This document shows, piece by piece, positions 9,209 through 16,991 of a stretch of 64,000 bases of DNA (position 1 is its first letter; each line of letters begins with the position of its first letter). The position numbers and the translations under genes are program-made. The notes beneath the pieces were generated by a model that was given only the letters and a program-made list of their open reading frames with translations, was not told the DNA's origin and did not search any database. Source of the stretch: Dyadobacter sp. 3J3 (GTDB lineage Bacteria; Bacteroidota; Bacteroidia; Cytophagales; Spirosomataceae); assembly GCF_009801115.1 (NCBI RefSeq), contig NZ_VTOL01000002.1:186001-250000 (forward strand). Reading direction: 5' to 3'.

Positions 9209-11416
9209 ATGAAAAACCGATTGATTTTATCCTTCGTACTTCTGTTATGCATTCTCGAAGCAAGAGCGACGCACATTGTGGGCGGACAACTCTTCATCAC
9301 TGAAAACAAAAACAGTTCCTACAATTACAAGATCGGGCTCACCATGTACTTCGATGCACTCAATGGAAATCCGGGCGCAGAAGACGATGTTGTCTACATT
9401 TACGTGTTCCGAAAAAGAGATAATGCATCTATGGGTTACGTTTCAGCCCCAAAAATAGAACGAAAAAACGTCACCTACGCAAATCCACTGTGCGGAATAT
9501 CTTCGACCGAGACAATTATGATCACATATGCCAGTGATGTATTGCTGGAATCTGCCATTTTTAACGATCCTGGCGGGTATTATATGGTTTGGGACAGATG
9601 TTGCAGAAACGGGGCAATCACCAATATAAAATCACCGGGAAACGCTGGCAGTTTGTTTTATCTGGAATTTCCACCCATCGTCAAAAACAATACTTCTTTC
9701 AAAAATTCTTCTCCGGTTTTCCCGGAAATTGTGGGTGATTATGCTTGCGTAAACTCTCCTTTCTTTTTCAATTTTGGCGGAACGGATGCCGACGGAGACA
9801 GCTTGGCATACCGATTGATTACTCCGTTGCAGGGATATTCTACCAAAGACCGGCCCAGCGTTCAGGCGATTGGTTCATCCAGCTATCCTACTTTAACCTG
9901 GATTGACGGGATTACAAACGCCAATATTATCCCTGGTCCTAAGCCCTTAACTGTCGACACAAAAACCGGTATGCTGTCTGTGACCGCAGCAAACCTGGGA
10001 CTTTATGTTTTTGCTGTTCAGGTTGACGAATTCAGGAATGGAGTTAAAATAGGAACTTTGACCCGGGATTTCCAGCTGAAAGTTGTTGACTGCCCTAAAA
10101 TGAGTCCGCCTAAAATACTATTCAAACCAAAAGGAAGCAGCACATTTTATAACAGCAATCAGATTATTACCCTAAAAGACGGCGATCCGAATTGTTTTGA
10201 AATTATGATTACTGATCCAACAATTAATGATTTGATCAAAATTCAGGGTCATGCGATTAATCAGACCAACGACTACTTTTCACTTTTCCCACTCGAATAC
10301 CAAACCACCATTGCCAACGATACCATGCGTGTTCAGGTTTGTCTGGATGAATGTTTTGTTACCTACGACAACCGGCCGATTCGTATCGAATTAATTGCGC
10401 AGGATCAAAGCTGTCCGATTCCCTTGATGGATACCCTGGTTATTTACATCCGGCGTCCGATTAGCGAAAACAATCCACCGGTTGTAACAACTTCATTGCA
10501 AACGGATTATGTTCATGTTGTAGCGGGAAGCCCTGTCAGTTTTACGGTTTTCGGGAAAGATTCGGATACGGATAGTCTCAGCCTTTCCGGGGCAGGAGAA
10601 AATTTTACATTGTCTTCAAAATCTATGATTTTCAAAACAACAAGCGGCAAAACTTCCGTCCAATCCGGTTTTAGCTGGATTCCTCCCTGCAATGCCGTTG
10701 AAGGAGATACGGTGAAAGTCAATTTTACGGCAGAAGATCTTCGATGCACAGGCAGCGGCCTAAGCTCCTCAAAAACCATTTATTTTATTATTGACCAATC
10801 CCCCAATCATCCGCCCGCTATTACAACTTCACTTGTACAGTCGGATGTCAGCTACACCTTGGGAGCAACAGGAGGAATTACTTTTCAGGTCAAAGCCATC
10901 GATCCGGATACCAATACAATTTCTCTCAGTGCATCCGGAAGAGGTTTTCAATTGAACTCTGTGGGAATATCATTTGAAAATAAAACCGGGACGAAGCAGT
11001 TAATTTCTGATTTTTCCTGGTTTCCCGACTGCTCCCTCATGAGCGAAGATAGCAGTGGATCTTTTACGATTGATTTTATCGCCAGAGACAAGAGTTGTAC
11101 TGCTTCCCTTGACACAATCTCGGTTACCATTTCGATAAACGATTTGGAAACAAAATCTGAAATTGATTTACCAAATGTGATTACGCCAAACGGTGACGGG
11201 AAAAATGATTGCCTGGTTTTACAGGAACTTCCAACAGGCAGCTGCAACGATCAGTTTAAAGATGTGACGATTTTTAACCGCTGGGGAAAACAGATTTATT
11301 ATTCCAAAGACAAAACAAAAGACTGGTGCCCGAATGAAATTTCCGGAGGCTATTATTATTACGTCATCAAATACTCAAAAAGTACTTACAAGGGCGGCTT
11401 GACCATTTTGAAATAA
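9209..11416 (+). CDS. Large secreted protein with gliding-motility (T9SS type B) C-terminal domain
   Basis: The ATG at 9209 gives MKNRLIL plus a signal peptide ending near EARA. The open frame extends 5' into the rlmD start region and was trimmed. 735 residues. The mature protein opens with THIVGGQL, a start common in this class of Bacteroidota surface proteins, and continues with two or three beta-sandwich-like repeats (each with a DxDTDSLSL or DPDTNTISL motif). The tail has VITPNGDGKND ... FNRWGKQIYYS ... GGYYYYVIKY, the gliding-motility-associated type B sorting domain. It is likely a cell-surface or secreted structural/adhesive protein; the ligand is unknown. Confidence 0.85.
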   Translation: MKNRLILSFVLLLCILEARATHIVGGQLFITENKNSSYNYKIGLTMYFDALNGNPGAEDDVVYIYVFRKRDNASMGYVSAPKIERKNVTYANPLCGISSTETIMITYASDVLLESAIFNDPGGYYMVWDRCCRNGAITNIKSPGNAGSLFYLEFPPIVKNNTSFKNSSPVFPEIVGDYACVNSPFFFNFGGTDADGDSLAYRLITPLQGYSTKDRPSVQAIGSSSYPTLTWIDGITNANIIPGPKPLTVDTKTGMLSVTAANLGLYVFAVQVDEFRNGVKIGTLTRDFQLKVVDCPKMSPPKILFKPKGSSTFYNSNQIITLKDGDPNCFEIMITDPTINDLIKIQGHAINQTNDYFSLFPLEYQTTIANDTMRVQVCLDECFVTYDNRPIRIELIAQDQSCPIPLMDTLVIYIRRPISENNPPVVTTSLQTDYVHVVAGSPVSFTVFGKDSDTDSLSLSGAGENFTLSSKSMIFKTTSGKTSVQSGFSWIPPCNAVEGDTVKVNFTAEDLRCTGSGLSSSKTIYFIIDQSPNHPPAITTSLVQSDVSYTLGATGGITFQVKAIDPDTNTISLSASGRGFQLNSVGISFENKTGTKQLISDFSWFPDCSLMSEDSSGSFTIDFIARDKSCTASLDTISVTISINDLETKSEIDLPNVITPNGDGKNDCLVLQELPTGSCNDQFKDVTIFNRWGKQIYYSKDKTKDWCPNEISGGYYYYVIKYSKSTYKGGLTILK

Positions 11417-11530
11417 TGTATTTTTATTGATTATCATTTTTCAAAGAATGATTTTTTTAAAGAATGCTCAAATAAATTTTTTCTCAAAACCTATACTTTA
11501 ATTCTTCATTTTACCAACAAACTCAACAAA

Positions 11531-11953
11531 ATGAATTCACCACAATTATCATTTCTTCTGGCCAGACTTTCTGTCGGCATGAGCATGTTTGGTCATGGAC
11601 TGGCCCGACTTCCCAAGCTTCAGGTTTTCAGCAACGGCATGGTTAGTCAATTTGAAAAATCAATATTGCCTTCAATTATTGTAACTCCATTCAGTTATAT
11701 TCTTCCAATTGCCGAATTACTTATTGGCATATTTCTGCTGATCGGACTTTTCACCAGGCAAACATTGGTGGCAGGTTCTGTGGTTATGATCGCCCTTATT
11801 TTTGGAAGTTCGATGATTGAGGAATGGGGCGCCATACCTTCTCAATTGATTCATGCTGCTTTTTTCACTATCCTGCTATCCTTTGAAAAGTCATATAACA
11901 CCTTTGCCGTTGATTCTGTATTAGAGCGTAACAGGCAGGCTGCCATTTTATAA
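11531..11953 (+). CDS. DoxX family membrane protein
   Basis: 140 residues with four predicted hydrophobic segments. The N-terminus has the DoxX pattern LLARLSVGMSMFGHGLARLP, followed by PIAELLIGIFLLIGLFTR. DoxX-type proteins are small inner-membrane proteins linked to quinone or thiosulfate oxidation or redox stress, but individual functions are mostly unknown. It sits upstream of, but 400 bp away from, an Rrf2 regulator and an NAD(P)-binding protein on the same strand, which may reflect a shared redox theme; co-regulation is not shown. Confidence 0.85.
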   Translation: MNSPQLSFLLARLSVGMSMFGHGLARLPKLQVFSNGMVSQFEKSILPSIIVTPFSYILPIAELLIGIFLLIGLFTRQTLVAGSVVMIALIFGSSMIEEWGAIPSQLIHAAFFTILLSFEKSYNTFAVDSVLERNRQAAIL

Positions 11954-12317
11954 CTATCTTACTAATGATATTTATTGAAAGTCATTTAAGTATAATACTT
12001 TTAAAATATTTTGTACCCATTTAAAGTACTATACATTAAATACTAATTATTTCTACTTGTATATTTGAAATACTCAACATCTTATATTTTACTATCATAT
12101 GTTGAGTATTTTAAATATTATACTTTTAATACTAATAGTATGTTAAAAAAATACTAATTTATTATTAAGTAGATACGTAACCTACAAATTATCAACGATT
12201 TAATAAATAATAACCAAAGACTTCCCGGAATTAAAATCACTTTCTCCTTCCAATTTCTCACCTTAAATGTTTAATTGATATTTTCAATAAAAAAGTTTTT
12301 ATTTCAACAATGTTTTT
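11954..12317. other. AT-rich intergenic region
   Basis: No open frame of note. It is very AT-rich, with many TAATACT/AGTATT words. It contains the long inverted repeat listed at 12061-12118 and ends in the promoter/operator of the Rrf2 gene. Confidence 0.6.
12061..12118. repeat. 20-bp inverted repeat with 18-bp spacer
   Basis: 12061-12080 and 12099-12118 are reverse complements with a single mismatch (core AAATACTCAACAT). It could be a DoxX terminator, an operator, or a folded RNA leader. No long T tract follows directly, so a simple terminator is not certain. Confidence 0.75.
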
Positions 12318-12325
12318 TACCTTTG
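12318..12325 (+). promoter_or_regulatory. -7 promoter element of the Rrf2 gene
   Basis: TACCTTTG matches TAnnTTTG exactly. It abuts the dyad operator, putting the expected transcription start inside the operator. The -33 box is not clear. Confidence 0.6.
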
Positions 12326-12350
12326 TACTGTAATAATAAAAATTACAGTA
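12326..12350. promoter_or_regulatory. Putative Rrf2 autoregulatory operator
   Basis: A perfect dyad TACTGTAAT-N7-ATTACAGTA. Its last base is the A of the ATG of the Rrf2 gene. Directly downstream of the -7 element, it is well placed to repress. A degenerate copy with the same spacing lies before the next gene (12775-12798). Confidence 0.7.
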
Positions 12351-12760
12351 TGAGTAACGGAAAATTCGCCATATCTGTCCATATATTAACATTGCTTGCA
12401 AGCGAGCCGGGAGAATATTGTTCGTCCGAATATCTTTCGGGCAGCATTAATATTAATCCTGTCCTGGTTCGGAAGGAATTGGTAAATCTCCGTAATCATG
12501 GATTAGTTATAAGTAAGGAAGGAAAATCCGGTGGCAGCACATTGGCTAAACCAGCAGAATTGATTGCCATGTCGGACATTTATGAAGCCGTTCGGGAAAA
12601 GCAGTTCTTGGGGAAAAGTATCAACGACCCGAACCCTGCCTGCACCATTGGAAGGCAAATCAACGAACACCTGGACAACCTGTATCTTGAATCAGAACGG
12701 GCGTTAATGAAGAGCCTGGAAAATATGACACTGGCCGGATTTCTTCAAAAATTCAGTTAA
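12350..12760 (+). CDS. Rrf2 family transcriptional regulator
   Basis: The ATG at 12350 gives MSNGKFAISVH, the normal family start; the open frame to 12275 is an artefact of readthrough. 136 residues. The N-terminal winged helix (ISVHILTLLA ... LVRKELVNLRNHGLV) is followed by SKEGKSGGSTLAKP, the Rrf2 wing. Cysteines near residue 24 and in NPACTIG suggest possible redox or thiol sensing, as in YwnA/HypR-like members, but no Fe-S triple-Cys cluster of IscR/NsrR type is present. It precedes an NAD(P)-binding oxidoreductase that shares its operator, so it likely represses itself and that gene. Confidence 0.9.
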   Translation: MSNGKFAISVHILTLLASEPGEYCSSEYLSGSININPVLVRKELVNLRNHGLVISKEGKSGGSTLAKPAELIAMSDIYEAVREKQFLGKSINDPNPACTIGRQINEHLDNLYLESERALMKSLENMTLAGFLQKFS

Positions 12761-12774
12761 TTTTTTTGAACTAA

Positions 12775-12798
12775 ACTGTAACAATTTTTATTTCAGTA
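12775..12798. promoter_or_regulatory. Second, degenerate Rrf2-type operator
   Basis: AACTGTAAC-N7-ATTTCAGTA resembles the upstream perfect dyad with the same 7-bp spacer; the half-sites differ at two and one positions. It is 30-50 bp before the ATG of the oxidoreductase gene. Confidence 0.55.
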
Positions 12799-12828
12799 AT
12801 ATTCTTTTCAATTTAAAATTCCATAAAA

Positions 12829-13482
12829 ATGAAAGTAGCATTAATCGGAGCAACAGGATTTGTAGGCTCACATTTATTAACAGAATTGACAAACCGCGGA
12901 CATGAAGTTACCGCCATTGTACGGAGTCCAGAAAAAGTTACGACAGAAAGTTCATTACTAAAAGTGGTAAAAGGAGACGTTTTTAACGAAGATAACCTGG
13001 CTGATTTATTAGTTGGAAATGACGTCGTATTAAGCGCTTACAATCCGGGATGGACAAATCCTGATATCTATGCTGAATTCCTGAAAGGATCAGCAGCCAT
13101 TCAATCCGCTACCAAAAAATCAGGGGTAAAAAGATATTTCGTAGTTGGTGGAGCGGGCAGCCTTGAAGTCGCTCCAGGTGTACAGCTTATCGACACTCCA
13201 GGTTTCCCGGTAGAGATCAAACCAGGCGCAAACGCAGCGCGCGAATATTATGACATTTTAAAGAACGAAACCGAACTTGACTGGACTGTCATAAGCCCTG
13301 CTATTGAAATGCACCAAGGAACAGCTGGCATCCGTACGGGTGTTTACAGACTTGGAGAAAACAGTCCTGTTTTTGACGAAAATGGCCGTAGTGTCATTTC
13401 TGTTGAGGATATGAGTTTGGCAATTGTGGATGAATTAGAGCAGCCAAAGTTCATTAAAAAACGTTTTACAACAGCGTACTGA
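12829..13482 (+). CDS. NAD(P)-binding (NmrA-like/SDR) oxidoreductase
   Basis: 217 residues with a Rossmann fold: MKVALIGATGFVGSHL contains GATGxxG near residues 7-13, followed by VTAIVRSPEKV. The family includes NAD(P)H-binding reductases and NmrA-like regulators; many lack a full catalytic Tyr-x-x-x-Lys, and I see none clearly here. It lies 68 bp after the Rrf2 regulator, preceded by a matching dyad, and is probably its main target. A quinone or stress-related role is a guess from this pairing. Confidence 0.85.
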   Translation: MKVALIGATGFVGSHLLTELTNRGHEVTAIVRSPEKVTTESSLLKVVKGDVFNEDNLADLLVGNDVVLSAYNPGWTNPDIYAEFLKGSAAIQSATKKSGVKRYFVVGGAGSLEVAPGVQLIDTPGFPVEIKPGANAAREYYDILKNETELDWTVISPAIEMHQGTAGIRTGVYRLGENSPVFDENGRSVISVEDMSLAIVDELEQPKFIKKRFTTAY

Positions 13483-14026
13483 TCTTTTTCTTGTATCTCA
13501 TTTTCAAAACAAAAGGGCTATAATTTGAATATTTCCAAGTCCTTTTGTTTTGAATAAGTCGGTGGTTTTCAAATTTCCCTAAAAGCCACTTTTCCTGTTT
13601 TACAATCCAGTATCAATTACGCAAACCCGCAACTTACCAATGTACTCTCTCAAAAAAACCAGCCTTTTGGATAAAGAAGGAAGTTTTAGTTATAAGCATC
13701 GGAAATATGCTGCATATTCAAGGATTGTCTCATAATATGTTACCGGCCATTATTATGCTTAATTACTTTCTCATAGACTACACAATATAAAGAACAGGCT
13801 CCCATTTTTAATGACAATGCACTAAGGAGCTATCTAACAATGACTTCTGTACGTATCGGTTTACGCCGGTTTTAAAATTTATGATGATTGGCCGATCAGT
13901 TCTAACGTTATCCTAGCAGGCCTGTTTTTTCTTTATAAAACATGATTTAATAACTTGAAAACTGAATAGAATGGCATGATTTTTCTTTGTATTTTGTAAG
14001 AAATATTTAACCAAAATCAGGAAAAC
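13483..14026. other. Intergenic region, no supported gene
   Basis: Holds a 14-bp perfect inverted repeat (13503-13516 / 13541-13554, core CAAAACAAAAGG), probably a weak terminator for the oxidoreductase gene. A 31-codon frame begins at 13640 but has no recognisable features. Several short broken frames could be remnants of a lost gene; nothing is identifiable. Confidence 0.5.
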
Positions 14027-14464
14027 ATGAACCGAGAACTCATAGCCACCACGTCCATTTCAATATTTTCGAGCCCTCTTGAAGTGTGGAAAGCACTGAT
14101 TGATCCCGACATTATCAAGGAATATATGCACGGAACAGAAACTCAGACAACCTGGGAACTTAACACGCCGATTACTTTCAGAGGAGAATGGGAAGGTGTT
14201 CCGTACATTGATAAAGGTGAAATTGTCGAAATAATTCCGCAACGAGTTTTGAGTTATACGTATTGGAGTCCTCTCTCAGGAACAGAAGATTTTGAGGATA
14301 ATTATTCGATTATCACTTATCATATTTCTCCCTATGATGACGAAACAACCTTAACCGTAACACAGGATAATATAGAAACAGACGAAAAAGTTATCGCAGC
14401 AGAAGAAAACTGGATGAAAACTTTAACACATTTGAAAAAGATTCTGGAACTGAAAACACACTAA
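14027..14464 (+). CDS. SRPBCC domain protein (AHSA1-like)
   Basis: 145 residues forming one START/SRPBCC fold: ISIFSSPLEVWKALIDPDIIKEYM at the start, then TFRGEWEGVPYIDKGEIVEIIPQRVLSYTYW and a C-terminal helix (AAEENWMKTLTHLKKILE). This family binds hydrophobic ligands or acts as an Hsp90-activator-like domain; the ligand here is unknown. Single-gene unit ending in a hairpin. Confidence 0.85.
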   Translation: MNRELIATTSISIFSSPLEVWKALIDPDIIKEYMHGTETQTTWELNTPITFRGEWEGVPYIDKGEIVEIIPQRVLSYTYWSPLSGTEDFEDNYSIITYHISPYDDETTLTVTQDNIETDEKVIAAEENWMKTLTHLKKILELKTH

Positions 14465-14473
14465 AAAAAACCT

Positions 14474-14513
14474 CCGGTATCATAACTAGTTGTAGTTAGG
14501 ATACCGGTTTTTA
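14474..14513 (+). terminator. Terminator after SRPBCC gene
   Basis: CCGGTATC (14474-14481) pairs with GATACCGG (14500-14507), followed by TTTTTATTTTT. Confidence 0.75.
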
Positions 14514-14998
14514 TTTTTACAGAGGTTAGAATTAAGACAAAAAATTTCGTCATAATTCGACAGCAAATGCAAAACAAATAGCAATAAATTCCCTTTCCTG
14601 CATTGCTAAATCCCGATCCTGCAAGTCAAACAAATCCCTTCAAAAAGACCGTGTATACCATTTTAACCAGCAGTATACTTTCTTCAAAAAGCCAACAGCC
14701 AACCTTGTATATTAATTATTGGCGAATCTTTATTTAACGTTGACGTAACATGATGTCCTAATTATTGCTGTTATTTGCACGTTTAATCTGACATCATTTA
14801 TCATAAATACATTTATTATGCTTCATTTGTATAATACTTATAAAAAGAACGTACCTATTAATACTATAAGTATTTTTAATATTATCAAAAAGTATTAAAA
14901 TAAATTTACTTTTAAATAATATATAATCGTAAAATGCTTACATACAAACAATTGGGTTAAATCTCAATTAACTACTGACACCATAAAAAAGAATAGTC
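14514..14998. other. AT-rich upstream region of the porin gene
   Basis: No gene seen. 14820-14950 is extremely AT-rich, with a small dyad AATACT-ATA-AGTATT near 14860 and repeated AGTATT words like those before the Rrf2 gene. It probably holds the porin promoter, but no exact TAnnTTTG was found. Confidence 0.5.
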
Positions 14999-16330
14999 TT
15001 GCACTTTATAAAAAAATGGATCCTGGGATTCGTGTTTCTTCTTGTATTACTAAAGCCAAATATCACTTTTGCCCAGCGATTTTTAATGGATCTGGTTGAC
15101 ACTACCAATACCATGGGAAAAGGAATGTTATCAATATATGAACGTTACAACCGCGTTCGCATCAGTGGTTATATCCAACCTCAGTTTCAATTTACAAATT
15201 CCAAAGGTGCGGAAAGTTTTGCGGGCGGAAATTTTTCAGAACTTTCAAGCAATCGTTTTATGCTGAGACGCGGAAGATTGCGTGTGGATTATGCCCACTT
15301 AAATGAAAAAGGAGAACCCACTTCTTACTTCGTTTTTCAATTTGACGGAACTGAAAGAGGCGTCGCAATACGGGATTTCTGGGGAAGGTTTTATGAAAAT
15401 AAATTCAAACTTTTTGCCCTGACCACCGGTATGTTCGCAAGACCTTTTGGCTATGAAGTTAACCTTTCTTCTGCCAATCGTGAAACTCCCGAAAGAGGAA
15501 GAATGTCGCAAATCCTGATGAAAACGGAACGTGATATTGGGGTGATGCTAACCCTTAACAAAAGGCATAAAAATGGACGTTCTTCCGATTTCAAAATGGA
15601 CATTGGCGTATTTAATGGTCAGGGAATGTCGGGACCAACAGACTACGACAGCCACAAAGATGTTATAGCAAGAGTAAGTATGAAGCCGAAAAAACTCATT
15701 CCTGCATCACCCTTATTAATTTCTGCTGCCGTTTCCGGATATGCAGGAGGTATTACAAGTCAGTCGAATGTGCTCTATAAGGTTCAGAGAAAAAGTGATA
15801 CTTATGAGATGGTTCGTGACAGCTCCAAAAGTAATTTTGGAAAAGCGACACCCCGGAATTACGCTGGTGCCGACATTCAGTTTGTAATACCAAACAAGCG
15901 TGGACAAACTGAATTCCGGGCAGAATATATCAAAGGAAAGCAGACGGCAACCGCTTTAAGTAGTGAAACACCCGGAACATATCCCACCACAAATGGCTTG
16001 AAGGATCCCTTATATACAAGAAGTTTTGACGGAGCTTATTTCTATTTTCTTCAAAATCTGAACAGTGTGGATCACCAGTTTGTAGTAAAATATGATTGGT
16101 ATGATCCCAATAAAAAGGTTTCCGGAAAAGAAGTAACCTCGGCAAATGGTTTTAGTAAAGCTGATCTGAGGTATAACACCCTTGGCGTTGGCTATGTTTA
16201 CCGCGCCAATGAATCTTTGAAATTTATGTTTTACTACGATTTTGTACAGAATGAAAAATCAGCTTTGACAGGTTTTACGGAAGATGTAAAAGATGACGTT
16301 TTCACAGCCCGGGTCCAGTACAATTTTTAA
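14999..16330 (+). CDS. OprO/OprP-like outer-membrane porin
   Basis: 443 residues. A signal peptide ends near NITFAQR (about residue 26). An in-frame TAA lies a few codons upstream, and the first in-frame ATG is after the signal sequence, so the start appears to be the TTG at 14999. The mature part has RISGYIQPQFQ, then FMLRRGRLRVDYAH, DFWGRFYENKFKLFALTTGMFARPFGYE and an F-terminal strand ending VQYNF, typical of phosphate-selective porin family beta barrels. It likely forms an anion or small-solute channel; phosphate itself is not established. Confidence 0.82.
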   Translation: MHFIKKWILGFVFLLVLLKPNITFAQRFLMDLVDTTNTMGKGMLSIYERYNRVRISGYIQPQFQFTNSKGAESFAGGNFSELSSNRFMLRRGRLRVDYAHLNEKGEPTSYFVFQFDGTERGVAIRDFWGRFYENKFKLFALTTGMFARPFGYEVNLSSANRETPERGRMSQILMKTERDIGVMLTLNKRHKNGRSSDFKMDIGVFNGQGMSGPTDYDSHKDVIARVSMKPKKLIPASPLLISAAVSGYAGGITSQSNVLYKVQRKSDTYEMVRDSSKSNFGKATPRNYAGADIQFVIPNKRGQTEFRAEYIKGKQTATALSSETPGTYPTTNGLKDPLYTRSFDGAYFYFLQNLNSVDHQFVVKYDWYDPNKKVSGKEVTSANGFSKADLRYNTLGVGYVYRANESLKFMFYYDFVQNEKSALTGFTEDVKDDVFTARVQYNF

Positions 16331-16340
16331 GAATCAATAT

Positions 16341-16383
16341 AAAAGGACCGGACCTGGAAAATATTTCCAGGTCCGGTCCTTTT
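16341..16383. terminator. Strong bidirectional terminator
   Basis: A perfect 20-bp stem (16341-16360 / 16364-16383; core GGACCGGACCTGG) with a 3-nt loop and A/T flanks, between the porin and the convergent SRPBCC gene. Confidence 0.92.
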
Positions 16384-16406
16384 ATAAAATGTAATTCCAA
16401 AATTTA

Positions 16407-16862
16407 TCAGGAACCAAAACGTTCTGTCAATATTTTCTTTCTATAAGTAAAAATCCCTTTCACTTCATTATTGACAAAAACAGAATCAACAATATCTCCC
16501 AAAAACCATAAGGGCAATTTGTAGTTCAAAATATCTTCCATCAATACCCCGCCTTCTACTTCCGTAAAATGATGTTGATGATGCCAGAAAGCATAAGGAC
16601 CAAAACGCTGCTCATCGATAAAATATTTTCTATCCTCTACATGTGTTATTTCCGTGCACCATTTTAAAGGTATCCCAAGAACAGGTTTTACAATGTAACG
16701 AATAATCTGCCCTGCATACATTACGTCACCCGAATGTTTTGAAGTAACTACGAAACCCATATGCGGTGGGGTGATTTCTTTCAGGTTTGCCGGATTGGAA
16801 AAAAACTGCCATGCGTCATCCAGCGAAATTGGTAACTGCTGCGTAAAATATAATTCTTGCAT
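16407..16862 (-). CDS. SRPBCC family protein (ligand-binding coenzyme-Q-cyclase-like)
   Basis: 151 residues. It starts QELYFTQQLPISLDDAWQFFSNPANLKEITPP, the pattern of SRPBCC proteins often annotated as cell-division-inhibitor-like or polyketide-cyclase-like. RFGPYAFWHHQHHF and a GGVLMEDILNYKLP segment complete the fold. Ligand and role are unknown. It is only distantly similar to the SRPBCC protein at 14027. Single gene, convergent with the porin. Confidence 0.82.
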   Translation of the reverse strand: MQELYFTQQLPISLDDAWQFFSNPANLKEITPPHMGFVVTSKHSGDVMYAGQIIRYIVKPVLGIPLKWCTEITHVEDRKYFIDEQRFGPYAFWHHQHHFTEVEGGVLMEDILNYKLPLWFLGDIVDSVFVNNEVKGIFTYRKKILTERFGS

Positions 16863-16991
16863 GAAGTAAGTAGGGAAATTATGTTTTGAATATTTTAAAT
16901 AAATAGGTAAACAATCGTGCCCTGATTTCTAAAAAAAAATCTATTATTCCGTTTAAGAAAGCTCCAAAAAATTCTATTATCCAACTACTTA

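Noticed and set aside
13640..13735. 31-codon ORF in the gap before the SRPBCC gene
   Set aside because: No recognisable feature, hydrophobic segment or promoter; too short to support.
11980..14950. Shared TAATACT/AGTATT words in three AT-rich regions as one regulatory motif
   Set aside because: Such words are expected often in DNA this AT-rich, and spacing and orientation are not conserved among the regions.
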